Below, one piece after another: positions 50,842-58,919 of a stretch of DNA of 64,000 nt. The stretch covers positions 372,001-436,000 of the forward strand of contig CBDCOU010000003.1 in assembly GCA_965219935.1 (NCBI GenBank), read 5' to 3'. Under the pieces are notes generated by a model that searched no databases, was not told where the DNA came from, and was given only the letters and a program-made list of their open reading frames with translations. Positions within the stretch are counted from its first letter, which is position 1. Each line of letters begins with the position of its first letter. The position numbers and the translations under genes are program-made. This DNA comes from Bin34 sp965219935. Lineage in GTDB: Bacteria; Chloroflexota; Anaerolineae; Caldilineales; Caldilineaceae.

Positions 50842-52224
50842 TCAGATTCTGCACACTTTCCCTGCCTCTGCCCGCAGCGCACCGGAACGTTCCCATGGAC
50901 CTTCGGTGTTCTCGGGCGTGACAACGAAGTGTCGCTCTTCGAACCCGGCGGCGCACAGGCACTCCGGGGTCTGATCGCGGGCCCGTTCCACCTGCAGGCG
51001 CAGGCCCTGGGCGAACGAGTCGGGGAGAATGCCCTTCAGGAGTCCGGTGTCCCACATGGCGAACAGGTCGTCGCTGGCACCGGTGTCCTTGGCCGGACAG
51101 ACTTCATTGGCCACCTTAATGCGTTTATCGCAGAAGATCAGGTCGGGGTTGTCGAAGGGGATGGCGTGGTCGTCCTCAACGTCCCAACCGCGCCGGTCCA
51201 TGCAGCGCATGACCGTCCTGTCCTGGATGACGATGTGCAGGTTCTGCATGTAGCTGCGGAAGGTGTTGCTGTAGGTGGTCACGGTGACGCAGCCGATGGT
51301 CGTGTTGCAGATTTGGTACGGCGAGGTCGATTCCAGGAAAGCCGTGAAGTTGACCGTCAGGTACTCGTCCACAGTTAGGCGGAAGCTGGGTCCCTTGGTG
51401 TCCACCTCGTCCATTGGCTGGTAGATGGAAACCGGGACCCGGGAGGCCCACCGTCGTTGGTACTGTTCGAGTACGGTTTCGGACGCGCGTCCCCTGGGTT
51501 GCCGATCGCCAACCTGGTTGAGGTCGTCTTCGTAGTCCTCCAGGGTGAAGCCGCGACGGTTTTCCCTCTCGTCTTCCAGGTCGTCGTAGTCGTCGTTGCG
51601 GTGCATGTGCTCATCGAGCCAGTCCTCGAGCGCCTTGTCGATGCAATCCCAGACATCGTCGTCGTCCTCGTCCCCATCGTGCAGGCACGACCCGGCCTCG
51701 TCCCAGAGTTCGCCCACTTGATCCCAATCTTTCCGTTCATACTCGTTGTCGTCGCAGTCGGCTGCGTTGAAGCAGACGCGTAGTTCTTCGGCACACACAT
51801 CGTCGCCACGCTCGCAGTACGGGGTGATTTCGAAGTCGTCGTCGGGATTGATGGTGGGCCAGGTCACAGTAAAGCCAGAACCCCAGCAACTTTCGAAGCT
51901 GCCGTACCTGGCATCGCCGCTGCCGACCGTTTCAGTGCAGGCGTCGAGTTGTGCTGCCCATTTGGCTTCGGCACCACCGGTCTCTGTCCGAGCCGACACG
52001 TCGCCCGTGACCTTGACTGCGCAGTTTTTGTCCTTATCGTTGCAACTGGTGTCGATTGCGAAATAAGCGGTTCTTTCGGATGGCGCTTCGACCACGTCAA
52101 AATAGCTGCGGCCCCATTGCGTGTCGGTTCTTGCCAGCGAGACTGACGTCATGCCGGCGGCGATCAAGATGGTGCCCAGCAACACCAACAGGAACCTGGC
52201 TGGGAGTTTCGAGTGTCTGTTCAT
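50842..52224 (-). CDS. Secreted cysteine-rich acidic protein, family member D
   Basis: 460 residues. Signal peptide MNRHSKLPARFLLVLLGTIL...SLA. Shared blocks: INPDDDFEITPYCERGDDVC, AEELRVCFNAADC, DWDQVGELWDEAGSCLHDGD, acidic DEDDDDVWDCIDKALEDWLD and RNDDYDDLEDE, then LTVNFTAFLESTSPYQICNT, MQNLHIVIQDRTVMRCMDRR, EVCPAKDTGASDDLFAMWD and TPECLCAAGFEERHFVVTPE. GGAGGAGA lies before the ATG. The next gene upstream on the strand is the LysM/PA14 protein, 68 bp away, so the two may be cotranscribed. Confidence 0.82.
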   Translation of the reverse strand: MNRHSKLPARFLLVLLGTILIAAGMTSVSLARTDTQWGRSYFDVVEAPSERTAYFAIDTSCNDKDKNCAVKVTGDVSARTETGGAEAKWAAQLDACTETVGSGDARYGSFESCWGSGFTVTWPTINPDDDFEITPYCERGDDVCAEELRVCFNAADCDDNEYERKDWDQVGELWDEAGSCLHDGDEDDDDVWDCIDKALEDWLDEHMHRNDDYDDLEDERENRRGFTLEDYEDDLNQVGDRQPRGRASETVLEQYQRRWASRVPVSIYQPMDEVDTKGPSFRLTVDEYLTVNFTAFLESTSPYQICNTTIGCVTVTTYSNTFRSYMQNLHIVIQDRTVMRCMDRRGWDVEDDHAIPFDNPDLIFCDKRIKVANEVCPAKDTGASDDLFAMWDTGLLKGILPDSFAQGLRLQVERARDQTPECLCAAGFEERHFVVTPENTEGPWERSGALRAEAGKVCRI

Positions 52225-52292
52225 GATGTCTCTCCTCCGGAGGCGTGAGGAACGGGTTGTGTTGTGGCGAAAGTGTCAGGTTGCCAACCGGG

Positions 52293-53582
52293 CTACTTCT
52301 TGACGGCCCAGTTGACAATCGCAGTGGCGTCGGCCGCGGCGTCGAAGTACTCGACCTGGACCGTGCGGATACCGTGGCGCGGTGCATGGTCCCGGTAGAC
52401 CAGCGTGGCGGCCTGCCCTTTCCATTGGTTGATGATCAACACACCGTCAACCCAGACCCGAATGCCGTCGTCGGCAATCGCCATGAACCGATACTCCTGG
52501 CCGGTGAACTGGAATTGGCCGGTCCAGCGCACGCTGAAGTCGGTGGGGATGCCGGGTCCAGGCGAGGCCTGCTGCCAGTAGAAGGCAATCTGGCTGTCCT
52601 GCCTGGTCACCACGGGAGCTCCGTCCAGACTGGGGTTGGCGAAGTACTGAGCGGTCCACGGACCGATGCCGTAGTAGCCGCCCAGAGGACCCGCTGCCGG
52701 GGGTGGGGCCGGTGCGGGAGCGGGTGCCGGTGCAGGGGCCGGTGCGGGCGCAGGAGCTGGTGCCGGAGCCGGTACAGGAGTTGGTGCCGGTGCCGGTGCA
52801 GGAGCTGGTGCGGGGGCCGGTGCGGGCGCAGGAGCCGGTGCTGGTGCCCGTTGCGGGGTTGGCACTGGCCCTGTGCAGGAAGCGGGAATCCAAATGCGCT
52901 GCCCGGTGAAGACCAGACTCGGGTTGGCAATGTTGTTGACCTGGACCAGGTAACTGGTCGCGCAGCCTACGCTCCGTGCGATTCGAGCCAGGAAGTCGCC
53001 CCTCTGGATCGTGTACCAGCGGCCGGCGCCCTGTCCGGCTTGCGGAACATCCTGCCGGGACGCGGTGGGCTGCGGAGATGCGGTGGGCGGAGTCGTTATT
53101 TGCGTTCCGCCACTCGGCGTTCCGCCGGTGCCTCCCGGAATACACAGTTCCGTGCCTGCTGCCAGCCACGAGACCACCGATTTGTTGTTGACCAAGGCCA
53201 ATGTGGAAGCTTCCACATTGTGTTCCGCCGCTATGGAGGCGAAGGTGTCCCCGGCCACCGTGGTGTAGGTGTTCGGACACACGGCTGTGGCTGTGCCGGG
53301 ATCCGCTTCCTCTTCCATCGCCGCGCCGGGCAGCAGGATCGTGGCCCCCACGTAGATCTGGTTGGCGTTCGCAATGTTGGGGTTCAACGCCAGAATCTCT
53401 TCAATCGTGGTGCCGTGATCCTCAGCAATCTGGCGCAGACTGTCGCCGGATCGGATGATGTACGTCGTCGTGCCTGACTGCGCCAGGACGACGGTTGACA
53501 TAATTACTAGGGACAGCACAAGATGCACCGCGCCGAGGGCCAACACCCTGGCAAGGGGTCTCGCAACAATCGATTTCAACAT
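52293..53582 (-). CDS. Secreted protein with three LysM domains, Pro-Ala linker and PA14 domain
   Basis: About 429 residues. Signal peptide near the N-terminus (VLALGAVHLVLSLVIMSTVV). LysM 1 begins TTYIIRSGDSLRQIAEDHGT, LysM 2 TYTTVAGDTFASIAAEHNVE, LysM 3 WYTIQRGDFLARIARSVGC. A (Pro-Ala)n linker of about 50 residues follows, then a PA14 domain (WTAQYFANPSLDGAPVVTR; FSVRWTGQFQF; DDGIRVWVDGVLIINQWKG). LysM domains should bind peptidoglycan; PA14 domains often bind carbohydrate. GAGGAG lies 7 bases before ATG 53582; an earlier ATG at 53606 is less likely. Confidence 0.85.
   Translation of the reverse strand: MLKSIVARPLARVLALGAVHLVLSLVIMSTVVLAQSGTTTYIIRSGDSLRQIAEDHGTTIEEILALNPNIANANQIYVGATILLPGAAMEEEADPGTATAVCPNTYTTVAGDTFASIAAEHNVEASTLALVNNKSVVSWLAAGTELCIPGGTGGTPSGGTQITTPPTASPQPTASRQDVPQAGQGAGRWYTIQRGDFLARIARSVGCATSYLVQVNNIANPSLVFTGQRIWIPASCTGPVPTPQRAPAPAPAPAPAPAPAPAPAPAPTPVPAPAPAPAPAPAPAPAPAPAPAPPPAAGPLGGYYGIGPWTAQYFANPSLDGAPVVTRQDSQIAFYWQQASPGPGIPTDFSVRWTGQFQFTGQEYRFMAIADDGIRVWVDGVLIINQWKGQAATLVYRDHAPRHGIRTVQVEYFDAAADATAIVNWAVKK
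52700..52860. repeat. GC-rich Pro-Ala coding repeat
   Basis: Degenerate 6- and 12-bp units (GCCGGTGCGGGC and variants) encode the Pro-Ala linker of the LysM/PA14 protein on the minus strand. Slippage-prone. Confidence 0.7.
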
Positions 53583-53938
53583 CGTGTGACTCCTCGGTTT
53601 CTCCAACGATCAGGATGCTTGCCTCGGCAATGTCCGCATGATTCGGCATGTCTGCGACTTCGGGGCAGACCTGTCCCCGCCCATCGCCAAGCCTGCCCCG
53701 ACGGGGATTCGTCCGTTTGGGTCGAATCCCGCGCCTGCGTGCGAGCACAGCGTTTCAGGGTACAGGTACCCCTGTTTATATAAGACGACCGAAAGTTGAT
53801 ATTGTTACGGAACTCAATGTGCACGGTAGCCGTGGGCAACCTTGGCTCCGGGATGTCGGCAGACGGGTACGGTGCGTCCGCAAACAGTGACAGGCCCATC
53901 CGCTCGCTCCCGGCGGCACAATAGCACCTGGGATTAAC

Positions 53939-55861
53939 ATGAGTGTGGTGGTTGGCCGCTCCCTCGAAAAGCGGTATGGCGACGACCTGGTCTTTACGGG
54001 TCTGGACTTCGCGATCGGCCAGGGCGACCGCATCGGCCTGGTCGGACCGAACGGCAGCGGCAAGTCGTCGCTGCTGAGGGCCATCGGGGGTCTTGACGAC
54101 TACTTTGACGGGCAGCTGACCTACAGTCGCGAGCTGACCATCGGATACCTGGCCCAGGAGCCCCCGGGTACCATCCGCTTCTCGGTGCTGGACTTCCTCC
54201 GCTCTGCGTTCCGCGCACTGGAGGAGCTTGGCAGGCAACTGGAGAACCTGACGATCGAACTCGAGACGGGTGCTACAGGACCCCGGCACGAGGAACTGCT
54301 TGAACGCTATGCCCGGGTCCAGGCCGCGTTTGAAGCCCGGGGCGGTTACACCATGGACAGCCGGCTGGAGGAGACACTGGCCAACCTGAGGATCCCGGAG
54401 TCCAGCTGGCAATCCCCCGTCTCGGACCTGAGCGGTGGTCAGCGAACAAGGCTGCACCTTGGCCATGTCCTCCTGGAACAGCCACAGCTCCTGTTGCTCG
54501 ACGAACCCACCAACTACTTGGACGAAGCCTCGCTCCCGTGGCTGATTCGAACCCTTAAGGACTGGTCGGGCAGTGTGGTTGTGGTGTCCCACAGCCACGC
54601 GTTCCTGGAACAGGTGCCGACCAGGATCTGGGAACTGGACCGGCATGGCCTAACCCAATACAAGGGCAACCATGCCGCGTACCGGCAGCAACGGGCAGCC
54701 CGGCGCGAGAGGCAGGCCAAGGAGTATGCGGCCCAACAGGCGTTTGTGGCCAAGACGGAGGAATTCATCCGGAAGAACAAGGCCGGCGTTCTGTCCCGTC
54801 AGGCGCGCGGCCGGGAGACCCGGCTGGCCCGGCACCTCGAACAGCATGGTGTGGAACGGGTCCATGCCGATCCGGCCCTGCGGTTTTCCTTTCCGTCCAG
54901 GGTCAGAAGCGGCGACATCGTGCTGCGAACCTACGGCCTCGTGGTGGGTTACGGACCCGGCAAGCCCATCCTGCGGGTGCCCGACCTGGAACTCAGGCGT
55001 CAGGCGCGGGTGGCCGTCGTTGGCCCCAACGGCGCTGGCAAGTCCACGCTGCTGCGGACACTGGTCGGACACCTGGAGCCGGTCGAGGGCGAGTTCGAGA
55101 TGGGCGCGAGCATACGGCCCGGCTACTTTGCCCAGCATCACGTGCGGGACGACTTCTCCGTATTGGACCCCGCACAGGCGCCGTTCGACCTCATCAAGGA
55201 TCAGATGCGCCTCAAAGACCAGGATGTGCGGGATCACCTGGGTGCCTTCCAACTGGGTGGCGAGGATGTTTTTCGCCCCTTGGGCACCCTGTCGGGCGGT
55301 CAGAAGAGCCGATTGATGTTTGCCCACCTGGCCCTTCAGGACACCAACCTTCTGGTGCTGGATGAACCGCTCAGCCACTTTGACAGCCATGAAGCCCTGT
55401 TGACCTCGTTGCAGGGGTACGGGGGCACGATTCTGGTGGTGTCCCATGATCAGCGCCTCGTGGCGAATCTGGCCAACCAGGTTTGGCACATTACACCCGG
55501 ACAGGAGGGACAACTGTCCAAACTGGAGGTGTTTCAAGGTTCCTGGTCGGCGTGGCGCAACAAGCGTGCCAACGGCCGGCGGAGAACCCAGTCCGCAACA
55601 ACACCGGTACCCAGGGTGCAGGCTGCGGACACTACGGCTCCCCACCAGTCGGCCAAACGGCAACGGGCGGAGACCGAACGCAGCCTGGAAAGGGAGATAG
55701 ACCTGCTCGACCAGAAGATGGAGGCGGTTCTGGAACGTCTCAACGCAGCGTCGGCCGCGGGGGACGGCGAAGCCATACGGAAGCTCCAAAAGGCCCACCG
55801 TTTCCTCCAGGACGAGTCGGACGGCAAGTGGGCGGCCCTGGCCGAACTGTACGAGGCATGA
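53939..55861 (+). CDS. ABC-F family ATPase (translation factor / Uup-like)
   Basis: Soluble protein of 640 residues with two ABC domains and no membrane part. First domain: GPNGSGKSSLLRAIGG, LSGGQRTRLHLGHVLLEQ, LLLLDEPTNYLDEASL. Linker helices of about 80 residues follow. Second domain: GPNGAGKSTLLRTLVGHLEP, LSGGQKSRLMFAHLALQD, LLVLDEPLSHFDSHEALL. The C-terminus is a charged coiled coil (REIDLLDQKMEAVLERLNAA) as in Uup. ABC-F proteins act on the ribosome; the exact subtype is not determined. coaE overlaps its stop by 4 bp. Confidence 0.92.
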   Translation: MSVVVGRSLEKRYGDDLVFTGLDFAIGQGDRIGLVGPNGSGKSSLLRAIGGLDDYFDGQLTYSRELTIGYLAQEPPGTIRFSVLDFLRSAFRALEELGRQLENLTIELETGATGPRHEELLERYARVQAAFEARGGYTMDSRLEETLANLRIPESSWQSPVSDLSGGQRTRLHLGHVLLEQPQLLLLDEPTNYLDEASLPWLIRTLKDWSGSVVVVSHSHAFLEQVPTRIWELDRHGLTQYKGNHAAYRQQRAARRERQAKEYAAQQAFVAKTEEFIRKNKAGVLSRQARGRETRLARHLEQHGVERVHADPALRFSFPSRVRSGDIVLRTYGLVVGYGPGKPILRVPDLELRRQARVAVVGPNGAGKSTLLRTLVGHLEPVEGEFEMGASIRPGYFAQHHVRDDFSVLDPAQAPFDLIKDQMRLKDQDVRDHLGAFQLGGEDVFRPLGTLSGGQKSRLMFAHLALQDTNLLVLDEPLSHFDSHEALLTSLQGYGGTILVVSHDQRLVANLANQVWHITPGQEGQLSKLEVFQGSWSAWRNKRANGRRRTQSATTPVPRVQAADTTAPHQSAKRQRAETERSLEREIDLLDQKMEAVLERLNAASAAGDGEAIRKLQKAHRFLQDESDGKWAALAELYEA

Positions 55862-56475
55862 ATTCCCGACGGCGTCCCCTGGTGATTGGCATCACCGGCA
55901 ACATCGCGGCCGGCAAGTCAACAGTCATGCGGCTGCTGGCCGACCGGGGTGCGACCACAATCGACATGGATCTGGTGACGCGCGATGCGTTGCGTTCGAA
56001 CGGGGCCGGGTTCCGCCCGGTGGTCGAACGGTTCGGCCGGGGGATTCTCGATGACGGTGGCGAGATCGATCGGGCGCGCCTGGGGCGGATGGTGTTTGGC
56101 GATCCCGAGAACCTGCGTGACCTTGAGCAAATCCTGCATCCCATCGTGGGCGGGATTGGCAGGACCCTGGTGGAGGAAGCGGACACGGATATGGTCGTGA
56201 TCGAAGCCATCAAGATGCTGGAGGGCGGTCGGTCCAGGGAGTTGTGCGACCAGATCTGGGTTGTCGCGTCGGATGAAGCTATGCAGCTGGAACGGCTTCG
56301 TGCGTCCAGAGGCATGTCGGAGCAGGACGGACGGCAACGGCTGGCAAGCCAAAGCAGCCAGGAGTGGAAGATTCAACAGGCGGACCGGGTGATCACCAAC
56401 ATAGGATCCATGCAGGACTTGGAGCGGCAGGTCGACGAGCTTTGGCAGTCCGTCGTCATGGCGGAATCGAGTTGA
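55858..56475 (+). CDS. coaE: Dephospho-CoA kinase
   Basis: Last step of coenzyme A synthesis: phosphorylates dephospho-CoA. 205 residues. P-loop GITGNIAAGKSTVMRLLADR, IDMDLVTRDAL, ILHPIVGGIGRTL, and the lid with RASRGMSEQDGRQRLASQ. The ATG overlaps the ABC-F stop (ATGA), so the two are translationally coupled. The frame is open upstream inside the ABC-F gene, but similarity begins at this ATG. Confidence 0.93.
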   Translation: MNSRRRPLVIGITGNIAAGKSTVMRLLADRGATTIDMDLVTRDALRSNGAGFRPVVERFGRGILDDGGEIDRARLGRMVFGDPENLRDLEQILHPIVGGIGRTLVEEADTDMVVIEAIKMLEGGRSRELCDQIWVVASDEAMQLERLRASRGMSEQDGRQRLASQSSQEWKIQQADRVITNIGSMQDLERQVDELWQSVVMAESS

Positions 56476-56568
56476 AGATGATTGTCAGCCGACCACAGTG
56501 AGTCGCTGACGAATACCATCCAGAGTCAGGCGAATTGCCTGCTCGGTAACTAGTATGTTGGCCAAATT

Positions 56569-56600
56569 CAGTAGGCACAGGCTGCAACCTGTGCCTACTG
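56569..56600. terminator. Hairpin downstream of coaE
   Basis: CAGTAGGCACAGG, CTGCAA, CCTGTGCCTACTG: a perfect 13-bp stem with a 6-base loop, about 95 bp after coaE. No T-run follows, so it may be a weak or factor-assisted terminator, or the end of a mobile element given the IS110 fragment nearby. Confidence 0.45.
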
Positions 56601-56777
56601 ACTGGGCGTGACAGACCGGTTTGTAACCAGGTCCGGTTCACCGAGACCGTTGAACAGCCAGGTTCGTTGCGCCTCGCCTTGGCAGCCACCCGAACAGTTT
56701 CTTGGACCTACGGTCCGCATGTGCCAGGCCGGGACCGCGAAGGATGCAGCCACCCCGGTCTACCGGAGAGCCAGGCC

Positions 56778-56967
56778 ATGTCCCAGACCCATGTCGGCAT
56801 CGACGTATCCAAGCACCAGCTCGATGTGGCGCTCTGGGGTCGCCCCGAAGAGGACGACCGCCTGGCCAACGACCCTCAGAACATTGAGGCTCTCTGCCGG
56901 CACTTGGCCCGCCTGGCTCCCGACCGCATCGTGGGGGAAGCGACCGGAGGTTTGGAGCGGCCTCGAT
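56778..56967 (+). pseudogene. IS110-family transposase, N-terminal fragment
   Basis: Starts MSQTHVGIDVSKHQLDVALW, continues FR-like ANDPQNIEALCRHLARLAPD and ends IVGEATGGLERP, the DEDD N-terminal half of IS110 transposases (Asp of GIDVS and Glu of GEATGG retained). A GGAGAG ribosome binding site precedes it. It is cut off at about 56967, exactly where the opposite-strand IS5-type fragment begins. Confidence 0.8.
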
Positions 56968-57414
56968 CAGGATCCCCGTCCACACTGAAGTGCGCGTCCG
57001 ACAGCAGCCCCTCCCCGTCGGCCGCCCACACCACCTCGTCGAACAGGGCCCGGCCCACGTCGTGGTCCATCAGCCGCTGTCGGTTCTTGGTGAAGACCGT
57101 GGCGTCGAAGCTGCGCTCCATTAGATCCATGTCCAGGAACCCGCGGAACAGCAGGTTGTACTCCAACTCCTCGCAGAAGGCGCGCTCGCTGCGCACCGTG
57201 TACAGGGCGATCAGCAGCGAGGCCTTCAACAGCCGCTCGGAGGGACCGAGGCCCGGCCCACGCGCGCATACATGCGGCCGAATTCCGGCGACAACCGTTC
57301 CAGGGCCGCATCGGCCACCGCCTTGATCCGCCGCAGCGGATGGTCCTGCGGGACCCGTTCCTCCAGAACCACGATGGCCAGCATGCTGCGTTGGGGGTTG
57401 GGACGACCGCGCAT
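56968..57414 (-). pseudogene. IS5/IS1182-type transposase, N-terminal fragment with frameshift
   Basis: The first frame reads LEERVPQDHPLRRIKAVADA and ALERLSPEFGRMYARVGRAS. The second frame continues LLIALYTVRSERAFCEELEY, NLLFRGFLDMD, FDATVFTKNRQRLMDHDVG and LLSDAHFSVDG. One base missing near 57240 separates them. The catalytic C-terminal domain is absent because the sequence ends at the IS110 fragment. Confidence 0.8.
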
Positions 57415-57594
57415 CGGGAAGTGCCTCCGTTCCTGGATGTCCAGATTCTAGCCGGCCGCGTTTTTTCGCAGCCTGTTAGGATGTAGTCCACAACGAGGGG
57501 ATCTCTCGTCGTCGATGTACCCGCCACCAATTTCAACGAGATTGAATCAGTGCCCTTCGTCTGTGCCAGGACAGAGCTGTCACAAGGGGGCATC

Positions 57595-58191
57595 ATGAAG
57601 AAAAAAATGGGGCGCCGTACCTGGAGTGCGGCTTTTGTGTTGTTGGCAGCGTTCATCGTATGGACAGCCATGCCGGTCGGCCCGCCGGTGCTGGCGCACT
57701 TCTGCGATGATAACTACACCACCCAGCAAGCCCGCGAAGCCTGCTGGTGGCGGTACTGGAATGGTCTGACCACCAAGCAGGACAAGTTGGCAGCCAAGCC
57801 TCTGCCCGCCCCTGTGCAGCAGGTTCCGACAGCACCGCTCCCGACCAGTTCACCAGTGGATGTTCGTGTGTGCGACGTCTACTACTTCGAACCGGCGGAC
57901 CGCGCCAACTGTTGGCAGCGATGGCGCAACGGACTGCCTCTGTTTGCCTTGTCAACCTCTGGGTTGGTGTTGCCCGGGGGGCCTGTTGTACCGACTTACC
58001 TACCATCCATTTCCATGCCTGCATACCGGGCTGCGCCCGTGTCACACACCACATTCCCACCGCCGCGGGGAAAAGGTAGCCGATGCAGTGACTTTGATAC
58101 CAGGGGGCAGTACGAGGCGTTTTATGCTGGTCGTACAAAACCAAGAGGACATGATCGAGACCGGGACGGTTTGTACTGCGAGCACCTGTAA
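57595..58191 (+). CDS. Secreted Excalibur-domain protein
   Basis: About 198 residues. The N-terminus MKKKMGRRTWSAAFVLLAAF is a signal peptide. Two Cys/Trp repeats follow (ACWWRYWNGLTTKQDKL; NCWQRWRNGLPLF), a Pro-rich linker, and a C-terminal Excalibur domain: RCSDFDTRGQYEAFYAGRTK and DRDRDGLYCE, a calcium-binding DxDxDG loop. The Excalibur part is nearly identical to that of the nuclease at 41789. AAGGGGG precedes ATG 57595; the longer frame to 57550 lacks such a site. Confidence 0.82.
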   Translation: MKKKMGRRTWSAAFVLLAAFIVWTAMPVGPPVLAHFCDDNYTTQQAREACWWRYWNGLTTKQDKLAAKPLPAPVQQVPTAPLPTSSPVDVRVCDVYYFEPADRANCWQRWRNGLPLFALSTSGLVLPGGPVVPTYLPSISMPAYRAAPVSHTTFPPPRGKGSRCSDFDTRGQYEAFYAGRTKPRGHDRDRDGLYCEHL

Positions 58192-58919
58192 GACCATCAA
58201 CCATAGGGCAGGACGGATTGTGGTTCCCGTCCTGCCCACAACTGTCGTCGTACACACTCAAGCCCAAAACGTATCATTCCGTAAACCGATAGCTCTTGTT
58301 GGATTGCAGGGTCTGTTACTGCTGTCAACTAATAGTTATAATTTCCAAAATTTGCCAAGCGTATAATCATCTTCATTAGGACATTCGCGAGCCGTTCCGC
58401 CAATGAGTTGATGTGCGTGACCGCATCGTCATAGCCAATTGACCAGGCGGTGATGTCTTTGGTCGCGACTTCCTCCGCCAAGGGATCCGTGATTGGGAAC
58501 GGTCGCGGCTACCGTCCGTGCAGGGATGGGGGGCGGTCCGGCGTTCCCGCGTCATATCTCGATCATCAACGGCAATCGGCACCACCGGGTTTGTCCCCTT
58601 GCCGTTGGCTTCAGACGTGGCCGACAGGGTCCGTTTCCGAACCTCAACCGCAGCCATCTCCTGTCTCCCGGTCCAAGTAGAGGCTCCATTCTACTTCGTC
58701 CCGCTGTGTCGGTAACGGCGACCCAATCTGGAAGATCAGGCTTATGGGCGATCCAACGGTATGTTCGCAGTGGAGCAATGTCGAAGCTGTGTGGTCGCAA
58801 CTCCGTCCCTTCTTCGCCCCGGCGATCCACGTTCGTGCTTTTGTCAGGGCGATCCAGTCTCTAAACTCACAGTCCAGGCCGGGCGGAGCCGTTTGCCACG
58901 GGGAGGGCAATGGGACAGT
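58192..58919. other. Spacer with a partial gene duplicate
   Basis: About 730 bp. 58376-58500 repeats the 3' end of the next gene (separate entry). The rest, 58500-58919, has short overlapping ORFs on both strands and no recognisable domain. Confidence 0.4.
58376..58500 (-). pseudogene. Partial duplicate of the 3' end of the DUF91-like nuclease gene
   Basis: About 125 bp closely matching 58935-59055, for example AGGACATTCG then GTTCCGCCA and GTCGCGACTTCCTCC. It corresponds to the last 40 residues of the nuclease (EEVATKDITAWSIGYDDAVT in translation). No upstream gene body is attached. Confidence 0.8.
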
